Source of the DNA: an uncultured Lachnospiraceae bacterium
GTDB lineage: Bacteria > Bacillota > Clostridia > Lachnospirales > Lachnospiraceae
Assembly: GCA_910578825.1 (NCBI GenBank)
Contig: CAJTSB010000009.1
Location: 420 to 64,419 of the forward strand
DNA length: 64,000 nt
Direction of reading: 5' to 3'
This document shows positions 1 through 8,137 of the stretch, piece by piece (the first letter of the stretch is position 1; the number at the start of each line of letters is the position of its first letter). Both the position numbers and the translations under genes were made by a program. The notes beneath the pieces were generated by a model. That model was given only the letters and a program-made list of their open reading frames with translations. It ran no database searches and was not told the DNA's origin.

Positions 1-148
1 CTTCTACATAAGCCCGGTAATACCTGTTTGTACCCTTGTTCCGGTACAGTTCGGAAACTTCCGTCACAGCCACTTTGGGCTGTCTTTGCAGAATCCTCTC
101 GAACCACTTAATATCATTCTTCGTTCCCATCAGTCGAATTTTCAGCAC
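1..148 (-). CDS. DUF3970-like small protein, cut by the window's left edge
   Basis: The reading frame enters at the left edge and starts at a GTG at 148, preceded by GGAGAGG about 4 bases upstream. The visible N-terminus reads VLKIRLMGTKNDIKWF and continues to a KGTNRYYRAYVE motif, the pattern I associate with the short DUF3970 (YvzF-like) family. The start lies inside the 3' end of the DUF6075-like gene (34-base overlap), so the two are probably translationally coupled. The function of this family is not known to me. Such genes are often found on plasmids and integrative elements of clostridia, which is the main hint that the left edge is accessory DNA. An ATG at 130 is an alternative start. 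Confidence 0.6.
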   Translation of the reverse strand, partial: MLKIRLMGTKNDIKWFERILQRQPKVAVTEVSELYRNKGTNRYYRAYVE

Positions 149-632
149 GTTTCCTCTCCATTTCTGCAAGGATTTCTTCAATAGACCGCTGTTTCTGGCA
201 GTAATCCGGGTAACGGAGCTGAATGCCCTGCCAGAAGTACATTGCGTAGCCGCAGCAGAAAATATCGCTTACGGAATACCCCCTGCTCTCTCTCATCTGC
301 TCATCCCTGCTCTCATTATCATCAACGCTTGGCATCCCGTCTGTGTAAAGGTTAAATGCCAGTCTGACTACTTTTACACTTCCGCTTGTCTGCCAGCCCT
401 GATGCAGACACTCTGGCTTGACATACCCGGACTTCATATCGTAAATCTGGCTGAAATGGTTCCTCGTGTCATCAGAAATACCGAGAATGTAGATCAAAGC
501 CTTGTGATAGCAGTCCTGATACCTCGCCTGTTCCAATTTTTCATAGTAGAATTTCTCATGTTTCTCGTTTGCAAAAACCATGTGTGTGTTGTTGGCGCTC
601 TGCGCCCCTGCTCTTAACGCTGTGTTGTTCAT
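114..632 (-). CDS. DUF6075-like hypothetical protein
   Basis: A 172-residue soluble protein of unknown function. It starts at ATG 632 with AAGGAGG seven bases upstream; the longer open frame to 710 only translates an intrinsic terminator, so I discard it. Visible features are FANEKHEKFYYEKLEQA near residue 20, an HFSQIYDM stretch and DIFCCGYAMYFWQGIQLRYP near the C-terminus, which match my memory of the DUF6075 family of clostridial mobile elements. No membrane segment or known catalytic motif is visible. Its 3' end overlaps the DUF3970-like gene. There is no room for a promoter between the terminator (663-701) and the ribosome site, so expression must come through or around that terminator. 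Confidence 0.7.
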   Translation of the reverse strand: MNNTALRAGAQSANNTHMVFANEKHEKFYYEKLEQARYQDCYHKALIYILGISDDTRNHFSQIYDMKSGYVKPECLHQGWQTSGSVKVVRLAFNLYTDGMPSVDDNESRDEQMRESRGYSVSDIFCCGYAMYFWQGIQLRYPDYCQKQRSIEEILAEMERKRAENSTDGNEE

Positions 633-662
633 ACCTGAACCTCCTTCATTAAAGATATTGAA

Positions 663-701
663 TAAAAAAAGGGAACAAACCCCGAAATAGGGTCTATTCC
701 C
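663..701 (-). terminator. Strong intrinsic terminator just upstream of the DUF6075-like gene
   Basis: On the minus strand a 12-base arm (GGGAATAGACCC) pairs with GGGTTTGTTCCC around a short loop, with G-T wobbles only, and is followed by seven T residues. Only 30 bases separate the T-run from the ATG at 632. It can end transcripts from ppdK, or it may act as a leader attenuator. Confidence 0.8.
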
Positions 702-711
702 AAACATCAAA

Positions 712-738
712 CAAGGGAAAGCAATTTGCTTTCCCTTG
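712..738 (-). repeat. Perfect 11-bp inverted repeat (hairpin)
   Basis: CAAGGGAAAGC and GCTTTCCCTTG are exact reverse complements around a five-base A+T loop. There is no T-run directly after it. It lies ten bases upstream of the intrinsic terminator on the minus strand, so it may be a second leader hairpin or an mRNA 3'-end stabiliser. Confidence 0.6.
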
Positions 739-744
739 CAGAAC

Positions 745-880
745 TTATATATAGACTTTTACCACAATATCCTTAAATCTGTTAGCCTTTGTGTACTCTG
801 GACGTGCAGCCATAAATGCTCTTACATCCTCTCTCGACACCGTTAAGGTACAGAAGTAAATATATGGTTGTCTAATTCCT
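745..880 (-). pseudogene. Protein-like fragment directly after ppdK
   Basis: Directly after the ppdK stop, a second frame continues in plausible protein-like sequence (SREDVRAFMAARPEY followed by ANRFKDIVVKVYI) up to a TAA at 745. The frame is open back into ppdK, but that part is a shadow. No start codon with a good ribosome site is visible; an ATG after the SREDVRAF stretch would give a 22-residue peptide. It may be the tail of a gene cut at an insertion boundary or a leader peptide. I do not recognise the family. Confidence 0.25.
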
Positions 881-3505
881 CTAGTTGTTAATAGCCGCCT
901 GTGCAGCCGCAAGTCTTGCAATCGGCACACGGAATGGAGAACAAGATACATAGTCCAGTCCAATCTTATGGCAGAACTCTACGGAAGAAGGATCTCCGCC
1001 ATGCTCTCCACAAATTCCGATGTGAAGGTTCGGATTTACCGGTTTGCCTAACTTGATTGCCGTCTCCATCAACTTACCGACGCCTGTCTGGTCCAGTTTC
1101 GCAAACGGATCGTTCTCGAAAATCTTGGCATCATAATATGCTTCTAAGAACTTGCCTGCATCGTCACGAGAGAATCCGAATGTCATCTGTGTCAAATCGT
1201 TGGTACCGAAACAGAAGAAGTCCGCTTCTTTTGCAATCTCGTCAGCCGTCAATGCAGCTCTCGGAATCTCAATCATCGTACCTACTTCATATTCTAAGTC
1301 AGCGCCTGCCGCAGCAATTTCAGCATCTGCAGTCTCTACTACTACCTTCTTGACATATTTTAACTCTTTGATATCTCCAATCAACGGAATCATGATTTCC
1401 GGCTTAAGCGCCCAGTCAGCATGTGCTTTCTTTACATTGATCGCTGCGCGGATAACTGCGCTTGTCTGCATCTTTGCAATTTCCGGATAGGTTACTGCAA
1501 GACGGCATCCACGATGTCCCATCATCGGGTTAAACTCATGCAGGGAATCAATCAACGCTTTGATATCTTCCACAGCCTTACCCTGTGCATCTGCCAGTTT
1601 CTGAATGTCTGCTTCCTCAGTTGGAACAAACTCGTGCAATGGCGGATCCAGGAAACGAATCGTAACCGGATTGCCTTCCAAAGCTTCATATAATTTCTCA
1701 AAATCACTCTGCTGGTACGGAAGGATTTTAGCCAACGCCTCTTCCCTCTCTTCAACCGTATCTGCACAAATCATCTCGCGGAATGCTGCAATTCTGTCCT
1801 CTTCAAAGAACATATGCTCTGTACGGCAAAGACCGATTCCTTCTGCGCCAAGCTCGCGGGCTTTTCTGGCGTCTGCCGGCGTATCTGCATTGGTACGAAC
1901 CTTCAACGTTCTATACTTGTCTGCCCATCCCATAATTCTTCCGAATTCACCGGCAATGGTTGCGTCCACCGTAGGGATTAAACCATCGTAAATGTTACCA
2001 GTCGTACCGTCAATGGAAATCGGGTCTCCTTCATGGTACTCCTTACCAGCCAGCGTAAATTTCTTATTCGCCTCATCCATGTTGATGTCTCCACAGCCGG
2101 ATACGCAACATTCTCCCATGCCACGTGCAACAACGGCTGCATGGCTTGTCATTCCGCCGCGTACAGTGAGGATACCCTGCGCAGCCTTCATACCGGTGAT
2201 GTCTTCCGGTGATGTCTCAAGACGCACCAGTACGACCTTCTCTCCTCTTTCTGCCCATGCCACGGCATCGTCAGCCGTAAACACAATTTTACCACAGGCA
2301 GCTCCCGGTGATGCACCGAGTCCTTTTCCAGCCGGAGTAGCAGCTTTTAATGCAGCTGCATCAAACTGCGGATGCAGTAAGGTATCCAGGTTACGAGGCT
2401 CAATCATTGCCACTGCCTCTTCCTCAGTTCTCATACCTTCGTCTACCAAATCACAGGCAATCTTCAACGCTGCCTGTGCAGTTCTCTTACCATTACGTGT
2501 CTGCAGCATATACAGTTTGCCATGCTCAACCGTAAACTCCATATCCTGCATATCTCTATAGTGATTCTCCAGTCTCTCACATACCTCTTTAAACTGTTCG
2601 AACGCCTCCGGGAATTTCTCTTCCATCTGCGCAATCGGCATTGGTGTACGAACACCCGCAACAACGTCCTCACCCTGTGCGTTTGTAAGGAATTCTCCCA
2701 TCAGTTTCCGCTCGCCGGTAGCCGGATCTCTGGTAAATGCAACGCCTGTACCACAGTCATCGCCCATATTACCAAACGCCATACTCTGTACATTAACTGC
2801 TGTTCCCCAGGAATATGGGATATCATTGTCGCGGCGGTATACATTGGCGCGTGGGTTGTCCCAGGAACGGAATACCGCTTTTACGGCTCCCATCAACTGT
2901 TCCTTCGGATCATTCGGGAAGTCTTCGCCAATCTTTTCCTTATATTCAGCTTTAAATTGGGAGGCCAGTTCTTTCAGGTCCTCTGCCGTAAGCTCTACGT
3001 CCTGCGTTACGCCTCTCTCGGCTTTCATCTTGTCAATCAGTTCTTCAAAATATTTCTTGCCGACTTCCATAACCACATCCGAATACATCTGGATGAATCT
3101 TCTGTAGCAGTCCCATGCCCAGCGTGGATTACCTGATTTCTCAGCAATTACATTTACAACGGTCTCATTCAGACCCAGATTCAAGATGGTGTCCATCATA
3201 CCAGGCATGGAAGCTCTTGCTCCGGAACGAACAGATACCAGAAGCGGATTCTCACTGTCTCCAAACTTCTTACCTGTGATTTCTTCCATTTTGCCAATGT
3301 ACTCATTGATCTGTCCCTGGATTTCTTCGTTAATCTGACGTCCATCCTCATAATATTGCGTACAAGCCTCTGTCGTGATTGTGAAACCCTGTGGTACCGG
3401 AAGACCTAAGCTGGTCATTTCAGCAAGGTTCGCGCCTTTTCCTCCAAGGAGCTCACGCATATCTGCATTTCCCTCTTTGAAGAGATAAACCCATTTGTTT
3501 GCCAT
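881..3505 (-). CDS. ppdK: Pyruvate, phosphate dikinase
   Basis: Interconverts pyruvate, ATP and phosphate with phosphoenolpyruvate, AMP and pyrophosphate in the cytoplasm; in anaerobic clostridia it commonly works in the glycolytic direction with pyrophosphate. The protein is 874 residues, the length of the well-studied clostridial enzyme. Visible: the N-terminal nucleotide-binding GGKGANLAEM near residue 21, the swivelling phosphohistidine segment GGMTSHAAVVARG with His near 455, and the C-terminal PEP/pyruvate barrel ending in GICGEHGGDPSS with the catalytic Cys near 832. ATG at 3505 follows TAGGAGG. No regulatory-protein gene is adjacent in the window. The 3' end is intact although it abuts an unexplained fragment. 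Confidence 0.97.
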   Translation of the reverse strand: MANKWVYLFKEGNADMRELLGGKGANLAEMTSLGLPVPQGFTITTEACTQYYEDGRQINEEIQGQINEYIGKMEEITGKKFGDSENPLLVSVRSGARASMPGMMDTILNLGLNETVVNVIAEKSGNPRWAWDCYRRFIQMYSDVVMEVGKKYFEELIDKMKAERGVTQDVELTAEDLKELASQFKAEYKEKIGEDFPNDPKEQLMGAVKAVFRSWDNPRANVYRRDNDIPYSWGTAVNVQSMAFGNMGDDCGTGVAFTRDPATGERKLMGEFLTNAQGEDVVAGVRTPMPIAQMEEKFPEAFEQFKEVCERLENHYRDMQDMEFTVEHGKLYMLQTRNGKRTAQAALKIACDLVDEGMRTEEEAVAMIEPRNLDTLLHPQFDAAALKAATPAGKGLGASPGAACGKIVFTADDAVAWAERGEKVVLVRLETSPEDITGMKAAQGILTVRGGMTSHAAVVARGMGECCVSGCGDINMDEANKKFTLAGKEYHEGDPISIDGTTGNIYDGLIPTVDATIAGEFGRIMGWADKYRTLKVRTNADTPADARKARELGAEGIGLCRTEHMFFEEDRIAAFREMICADTVEEREEALAKILPYQQSDFEKLYEALEGNPVTIRFLDPPLHEFVPTEEADIQKLADAQGKAVEDIKALIDSLHEFNPMMGHRGCRLAVTYPEIAKMQTSAVIRAAINVKKAHADWALKPEIMIPLIGDIKELKYVKKVVVETADAEIAAAGADLEYEVGTMIEIPRAALTADEIAKEADFFCFGTNDLTQMTFGFSRDDAGKFLEAYYDAKIFENDPFAKLDQTGVGKLMETAIKLGKPVNPNLHIGICGEHGGDPSSVEFCHKIGLDYVSCSPFRVPIARLAAAQAAINN

Positions 3506-3569
3506 TTGAATTCCTCCTATAACAACTTTTCATAATTTATGTTCCCTGTATGCCATAGCACACACATCC

Positions 3570-3597
3570 ATTGTAACATACTTTTTGGGCTTGGCAA
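3570..3597 (-). promoter_or_regulatory. Promoter of ppdK
   Basis: TTGCCA, a 16-base spacer and TACAAT on the minus strand, 65 bases before the ppdK ATG. A vegetative sigma-A type match judged by eye. Confidence 0.6.
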
Positions 3598-3667
3598 TAT
3601 GTTTTTCATAAATCTTCCTTATTTTTTCCAAATTCAGGATGTCGATGCTTTTTTCCGGACAAAACTC

Positions 3668-3696
3668 TTTTCATTTGTCGAAATTAATAATATACT
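3668..3696 (+). promoter_or_regulatory. Possible promoter of the acyltransferase gene
   Basis: TTTTCA, a 17-base spacer and TATACT, followed about 80 bases later by the start codon. The -35 is weak. Confidence 0.35.
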
Positions 3697-3779
3697 AAGC
3701 TAGTGAAACAGGTATGTACAGCTTTTATACTGAATTTTAAACGGATACTATTACTCAAATAAGGAAAGGGATGTACAAT

Positions 3780-4871
3780 ATGAATAAGGAAAGAGATTAT
3801 TCACTGGATATCATAAGGATTTTTGCTACTTTTACTGTAATTTCTGTCCATTTTTTTTTAAATAATGGTTTTTATCAGGAAATCATTGACGGGTCGGAAT
3901 ATTATCTGATATGTATCATGCGGAATTTTTTTGGAATTTGCGTTCCACTGTTTATCCTGTTAACCGGATATTTGATGGGGCGGAAAACCTTAAGCAGGAA
4001 ATATTATTCCGGCATCACAAAAACGCTTGTAATCTATGTACTTGCCAGCATCGCATGTATCATATACAGAAACTATACCGGACAAACAGCGTATGATTTG
4101 AAACACGCAATCTTTGCCATCTTTGATTTTTCCGGCGCCACGTATTCCTGGTATATTGAGATGTATATTGGGCTTTTCCTCCTGATTCCTTTCCTGAATC
4201 TGATTTTCCAGAATCTGGATCAGAAAGGAAGAACCATCCTTATTATTACATTGTTTTTTATGACAAGTATTCCTACGGTTATAAATATTTATAATTTTGA
4301 TACTGTAAACTGGTGGCTGAATCCGGTTTCTGTGAATACCTACCAGAAAATACTTCCTTTTTGGTGGAACGATCTCTGGCCTCTGACCTATTATTTCATT
4401 GGCAGCTACCTGAAAGAACATCCGCCCAAATTTAATTGGAAAATTGCTTTTCCTCTCCTGATATTAATAACAGTAGCAGCCGGTAGCTTTGCTTATTATC
4501 GCAGCTATGGAACTGTATACGTCAGCGGAACCTGGCAAGGCTGGAATGGTCTCTTAAACGTAATCCTTTCCTGTCTGGTTTTTTTCTGCCTGCTTCAATT
4601 TAAAAGTGTGAACAGGGCGCCCAAGGCTGTGAAATGCCTGCTAAAATATTTATCTGATTTTACGCTTGGCGCTTATCTTGTATCCTGCATCTTTGATTTG
4701 GAATTTTATAAAACCTTAAACGAAAAGGTTCCGGATTTGCCAGATAAAACAAAATATTATTTCGTCATCGTTCCTTTAAGTTTTCTTTGCTCCATGTTAC
4801 TCTCCGCCCTGTTGAATCTGATTTATTATTTGATAAACCTGGCCGTACGAAAGTTAAAAAGCCACAATTAA
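3780..4871 (+). CDS. Membrane acyltransferase (acyltransferase-3 family)
   Basis: A 363-residue integral membrane protein that by family would transfer an acetyl or other acyl group onto a cell-surface glycan or lipid. The start is the ATG at 3780, ten bases after GGAAAGG; the ATG at 3771 is too close to that site. The N-terminus carries the family pattern DIIRIFATFTVISVHFF, with Arg and His near residues 14 and 24, followed by about ten hydrophobic helices, including a YSWYIEMYIGLFLLIPFLN segment. The gene stands alone on the plus strand between leftward genes, with its own weak promoter and a terminator. The substrate cannot be read from the sequence. Single-gene placement suggests a modification enzyme outside a polysaccharide cluster. 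Confidence 0.85.
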   Translation: MNKERDYSLDIIRIFATFTVISVHFFLNNGFYQEIIDGSEYYLICIMRNFFGICVPLFILLTGYLMGRKTLSRKYYSGITKTLVIYVLASIACIIYRNYTGQTAYDLKHAIFAIFDFSGATYSWYIEMYIGLFLLIPFLNLIFQNLDQKGRTILIITLFFMTSIPTVINIYNFDTVNWWLNPVSVNTYQKILPFWWNDLWPLTYYFIGSYLKEHPPKFNWKIAFPLLILITVAAGSFAYYRSYGTVYVSGTWQGWNGLLNVILSCLVFFCLLQFKSVNRAPKAVKCLLKYLSDFTLGAYLVSCIFDLEFYKTLNEKVPDLPDKTKYYFVIVPLSFLCSMLLSALLNLIYYLINLAVRKLKSHN

Positions 4872-4892
4872 AAGTCGATTGGCATAACAAAA

Positions 4893-4946
4893 CAGCTCCG
4901 GGAGAAGTTGTGTAGAAAAATACTTCACACAATTTCCCCGGAGCTG
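4893..4946. terminator. Bidirectional terminator between the acyltransferase gene and glyS
   Basis: A long stem (CAGCTCCGGG... pairing with ...CCCGGAGCTG, extended by a GTGTAG/CTTCACAC-like inner stem) around an A-rich loop. T-rich sequence follows on both strands, so it can serve both converging genes. Confidence 0.85.
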
Positions 4947-4966
4947 CTATTTTGCTGAATACTGTT

Positions 4967-6364
4967 TTAAAACTCAAACTTATCCGCAAAGTACGCATCC
5001 AGTTCTTCTATTTTAATTCGCTCCTGTTCCATACTGTCGCGATCTCGAACGGTTACCGCACCGTCATTCTCTGACTCAAAATCGTATGTAACGCAGAATG
5101 GCGTTCCAATTTCATCCTGTCTGCGGTAACGTTTTCCAATATTTCCCCTGTCGTCAAACTCACAGTTGTACTTCTTTGACAACTGAGCATAAATCTTCTC
5201 TGCACCCTCGTTCAGTTTCTTAGAGAGCGGCAATATGCCGATCTTCACCGGAGCCAGCGCCGGATGGAAATGAAGTACCGTCCTCATATCCGGTTTTTCC
5301 TCCGTGCCAATATTCTCCTCGTCATACGCTGCGCACAGGAAAGCCAGCACCACACGATCTGCACCCAATGACGGCTCAATGACATAGGGAATATATTTTT
5401 CTTTTTTCTCATCATCAAAATAGCTCATGTCCTGTCCAGAGGTATTCTGATGCTGGGTCAGGTCATAATCGGTACGGTCTGCAATTCCCCACAGCTCGCC
5501 CCATCCAAACGGAAACAAGAATTCGAAATCGGTAGTCGCCTTGCTGTAGAATGCAAGCTCTGCCGGGTCATGGTCGCGCAGGCGAAGTTCTTCCTCTTTC
5601 ATGCCAAGACTCAACAGCCAGTCGCGGCAGAACCCTCTCCAATACTGGAACCACTCTAAATCCGTACCCGGCGCACAGAAAAATTCCAATTCCATCTGTT
5701 CAAATTCTCTGGTACGGAAGGTAAAGTTACCGGGGGTAATCTCATTACGGAACGATTTGCCAATCTGGCAGATGCCAAACGGCACCTTCTTGCGGGACGT
5801 CCGCTGTACATTCTTAAAGTTTACAAAAATACCCTGCGCCGTCTCCGGTCTCAGATATACAGTATTCTTAGCATCTTCCGTCACGCCCTGGAAGGTCTTA
5901 AACATCAGATTGAACTGACGGATATCGGTAAAATTATGTTTGCCACAGGTCGGGCAGGGAATCTGATGTTCCTCAATGAACTTCATCATCTCTTCCTGGC
6001 TCCAGCCATCCACGGTAGACTCCAGTGCAATGCCTTTTTCCTCCGAAAAGTCTTCGATAATCTTATCGGCACGAAAACGCTCGTGGCACTCCTTGCAATC
6101 CATCAGAGGATCGGAAAACCCACCCAGATGTCCGGATGCTACCCAGGTCTGAGGATTCATGAGAATTGCACAGTCCACACCTACATTGTAGGGATTCTCC
6201 ATCACAAATTTCTGCCACCATGCTTTCTTAACATTATTCTTCAGCTCTACACCCAGATTTCCATAGTCCCAGGTATTGGCAAGTCCGCCGTAAATCTCGG
6301 AACCCGGATATACGAATCCTCTCGCCTTTGCCAGTGCTACGATCTTTTCCATTGTCTTTTCCAT
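4967..6364 (-). CDS. glyS: Glycine--tRNA ligase (single-chain class II type)
   Basis: Charges tRNA-Gly with glycine. At 465 residues it is the homodimeric, archaeal/eukaryal-like form also found in many Firmicutes, not the GlyQ/GlyS heterotetramer. Visible: [18 protein letters not shown] near residue 21, the motif-2 region [21 protein letters not shown], zinc-type Cys pairs (CKEC near 90 and CPTC near 136), and a C-terminal anticodon-binding domain starting near 365. The ATG follows GAGAGG. It lies 18 bases after the lipoprotein gene in the era-recO run. No T-box leader is present in that short gap. Confidence 0.97.
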   Translation of the reverse strand: MEKTMEKIVALAKARGFVYPGSEIYGGLANTWDYGNLGVELKNNVKKAWWQKFVMENPYNVGVDCAILMNPQTWVASGHLGGFSDPLMDCKECHERFRADKIIEDFSEEKGIALESTVDGWSQEEMMKFIEEHQIPCPTCGKHNFTDIRQFNLMFKTFQGVTEDAKNTVYLRPETAQGIFVNFKNVQRTSRKKVPFGICQIGKSFRNEITPGNFTFRTREFEQMELEFFCAPGTDLEWFQYWRGFCRDWLLSLGMKEEELRLRDHDPAELAFYSKATTDFEFLFPFGWGELWGIADRTDYDLTQHQNTSGQDMSYFDDEKKEKYIPYVIEPSLGADRVVLAFLCAAYDEENIGTEEKPDMRTVLHFHPALAPVKIGILPLSKKLNEGAEKIYAQLSKKYNCEFDDRGNIGKRYRRQDEIGTPFCVTYDFESENDGAVTVRDRDSMEQERIKIEELDAYFADKFEF

Positions 6365-6382
6365 AACGTTACCTCTCTCTTT

Positions 6383-7003
6383 CTATTTATACACAATATA
6401 CACCAAAGACATTTCCGCTCCGTCCCCTTCCTCCTCGGGAACCGTAATTGATACCGTATCTTTTGATTTTAACGTGGTGTAATCCGTGGACATAAACTGA
6501 ACCGTGCCATCCACCTTCACATCTACTTTTTCACTTAAAATAACAACTTTGTAATCGGTGTCCATCACTGTGGTATTCTCAACGTTCCCAGCAGCCTTTC
6601 CATCCTCAATTTTCGTAAATGCCGCGTCAAATGTATATCCCGCCGCCAAAGCCTGGGGTACCGTACCGGAAAACAGCGTCACATCATTAAAATCCTGATA
6701 ATTCTCACAGTCTTTGTATTTCATATAGAGTTTTGCCACTCCACCTTCAACTGCAAAACTGTCAATCACCACACTGTTCTTGCCATGTTCCTGCTGATAT
6801 GCCTGAACTCTCTCCTCAACATATTTCTCAAGTTCCTGCTCATCATAATATTCTTTGTCAAAGTCTGAAACAGCCGCACAAATCACTTTTCCCTTCTTCT
6901 GCACGTATACCGTGTCACGGTCTGCCACCAAAGAGTCTCCACATGCACTGAATAATCCGGCTATCATCAGACAAACCAAACTGATAGAAATTATTTTTTT
7001 CAT
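6383..7003 (-). CDS. Predicted lipoprotein of unknown function
   Basis: A 206-residue exported protein. It has a classical lipoprotein signal: a basic MKK start, a hydrophobic run and the lipobox LFSAC with Cys 21, so it should be anchored to the outer face of the membrane. The mature part is acidic and has no catalytic motif I recognise; it alternates beta-rich stretches. It sits between recO and glyS, probably in the same transcript, an unusual place for a surface protein. Confidence is high that it is a lipoprotein; its function is unknown. Confidence 0.85.
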   Translation of the reverse strand: MKKIISISLVCLMIAGLFSACGDSLVADRDTVYVQKKGKVICAAVSDFDKEYYDEQELEKYVEERVQAYQQEHGKNSVVIDSFAVEGGVAKLYMKYKDCENYQDFNDVTLFSGTVPQALAAGYTFDAAFTKIEDGKAAGNVENTTVMDTDYKVVILSEKVDVKVDGTVQFMSTDYTTLKSKDTVSITVPEEEGDGAEMSLVYIVYK

Positions 7004-7061
7004 ATGCCAACCTCCTCAAAATCTTAACGCGAACCTCACATATTATAACCTTTTCCCGCAT

Positions 7062-7841
7062 TTATTGCAACCGTTGATTTAAAAATCCTGATGCAAACCC
7101 CTGATTCTCCTCCAATACCTGCAGCGCATGAAATTTGCGGTCTATATAATAGGCCATATATTCATCCATAACCTGCTCCAGATTATTTAATACCTCCTCA
7201 GAAACTTTAAAAGTATACAGTTTTTCAATTTTTTCCGTGATAATATATTGAAGGGTATAAAGCGTAGACTGATCCAATCTGCGTGTATGCGCCACAGAAC
7301 CCGCGCAGCTTTCACAAAGCGTACCGCCTCCTGGCACATGGAAATACATAATCTCCTTTTCTTTTCCGCATTTCAGGCAGGAAAATACATTTGGGTATTC
7401 CCCGTTCACCACCATTGCCCTTAATTCAAAGATACGCCGCACGAGCCGATTATCAAGACTCTGACTCTCCAGGGCGCGTAAAGACTGATAGAGAAGTTTT
7501 AACATATGTACCTCGTCCACGTTTTCTCTGGAATAATAGTCCGCCACCTCCATAAAATAAAAGCCATAACAGGCTCCCTCCATATCCTGGACAAGCCCCC
7601 GAAAATAGTTGCTGATATCGGCTTTCACTACCGTATAGGAGCTGCGTCCCTCGTATGCTTCAAACTGACCGAAAGAAAAAGGATTGCTGGCGGCGGCAAG
7701 CTGACTGTTCGGACGGCGCGCCCCGCGGGCAAAAGCTGAAATCTTCCCTCTCTCTTTCGTCAAAAGCACTATTCTCCTGTCATATTCCCCTATCGGGGCC
7801 GCTGACAACACCATGCCCGTCAGCGCTATGGTCTGCGCCAT
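7062..7841 (-). CDS. recO: DNA repair protein RecO
   Basis: Helps load RecA on SSB-coated single-stranded DNA with RecF/RecR. The 259 residues fit the family. There is an N-terminal OB-fold (MAQTIALTGMVLSAAPIGEYDRR start, with RGARRPNS near 40) and a C-terminal helical domain holding a Cys4 zinc site (CLKC and CESC, roughly residues 151-175). The ATG at 7841 has AGGAG ten bases upstream and lies inside the end of the YqzL-like gene (62-base overlap), suggesting translational coupling. The order era-yqzL-recO matches that of Bacillus subtilis. Confidence 0.94.
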   Translation of the reverse strand: MAQTIALTGMVLSAAPIGEYDRRIVLLTKERGKISAFARGARRPNSQLAAASNPFSFGQFEAYEGRSSYTVVKADISNYFRGLVQDMEGACYGFYFMEVADYYSRENVDEVHMLKLLYQSLRALESQSLDNRLVRRIFELRAMVVNGEYPNVFSCLKCGKEKEIMYFHVPGGGTLCESCAGSVAHTRRLDQSTLYTLQYIITEKIEKLYTFKVSEEVLNNLEQVMDEYMAYYIDRKFHALQVLEENQGFASGFLNQRLQ

Positions 7842-7995
7842 ATTCTTTCACACTCCTGCCCGTGGAATTTGTACCAGCCAGCATGGCGCCTGTGGCATCT
7901 CCATAGAGTCCCTCCGCCTCCTGATGGCTTTTGTAGCTTAAGTAATCATGAATACTCCCTGTACTTGCAAATCTCTTCCATTCCTGTTCAATCAT
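7780..7995 (-). CDS. YqzL-like small protein
   Basis: A 71-residue protein whose first third (MIEQEWKRFASTGSIHDYL, then SYK) matches the pattern of YqzL, a tiny protein encoded between era and recO in Bacillus. It is longer than Bacillus YqzL; the Gly/Ser-rich second half runs out of frame over the recO start. The start has AGGGGG eight bases upstream. The function of YqzL is unknown. The conserved position and N-terminal pattern make the gene believable despite the overlap; the C-terminal half may simply be tolerated read-over. Confidence 0.6.
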   Translation of the reverse strand: MIEQEWKRFASTGSIHDYLSYKSHQEAEGLYGDATGAMLAGTNSTGRSVKEYGADHSADGHGVVSGPDRGI

Positions 7996-8137
7996 GTGTG
8001 GTCCCCCTGTTCTTTACGTTCCTCCTTATTAGGGTGTCCTGTCCACATGAGGCTATACTAACAAAAATCTGGTAGTTTGTAACATTCAAAAGTATGACAA
8101 CATAGCTAACATATCTGCGGCATAAAGTTCTGAATGT

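Noticed and set aside
114..710. Longer N-terminus for the DUF6075-like protein
   Set aside because: The extra 26 codons are the translated terminator, and a good ribosome site precedes the internal ATG at 632.
663..738. Switch between the two leader hairpins by alternative pairing (AAGGGAA of the first arm with TTCCCTT of the terminator arm)
   Set aside because: The alternative pairing is only seven bases, against 11- and 12-base local stems, so the local folds should win; kept only as a general attenuation idea.
4967..6364. Search for a T-box leader for glyS (and for leuB/ilvB/serC)
   Set aside because: The gaps upstream are 18 and 51 bases, far too short for a T-box, and no T-box core (AGGGTGGNACCGCG type) is visible.
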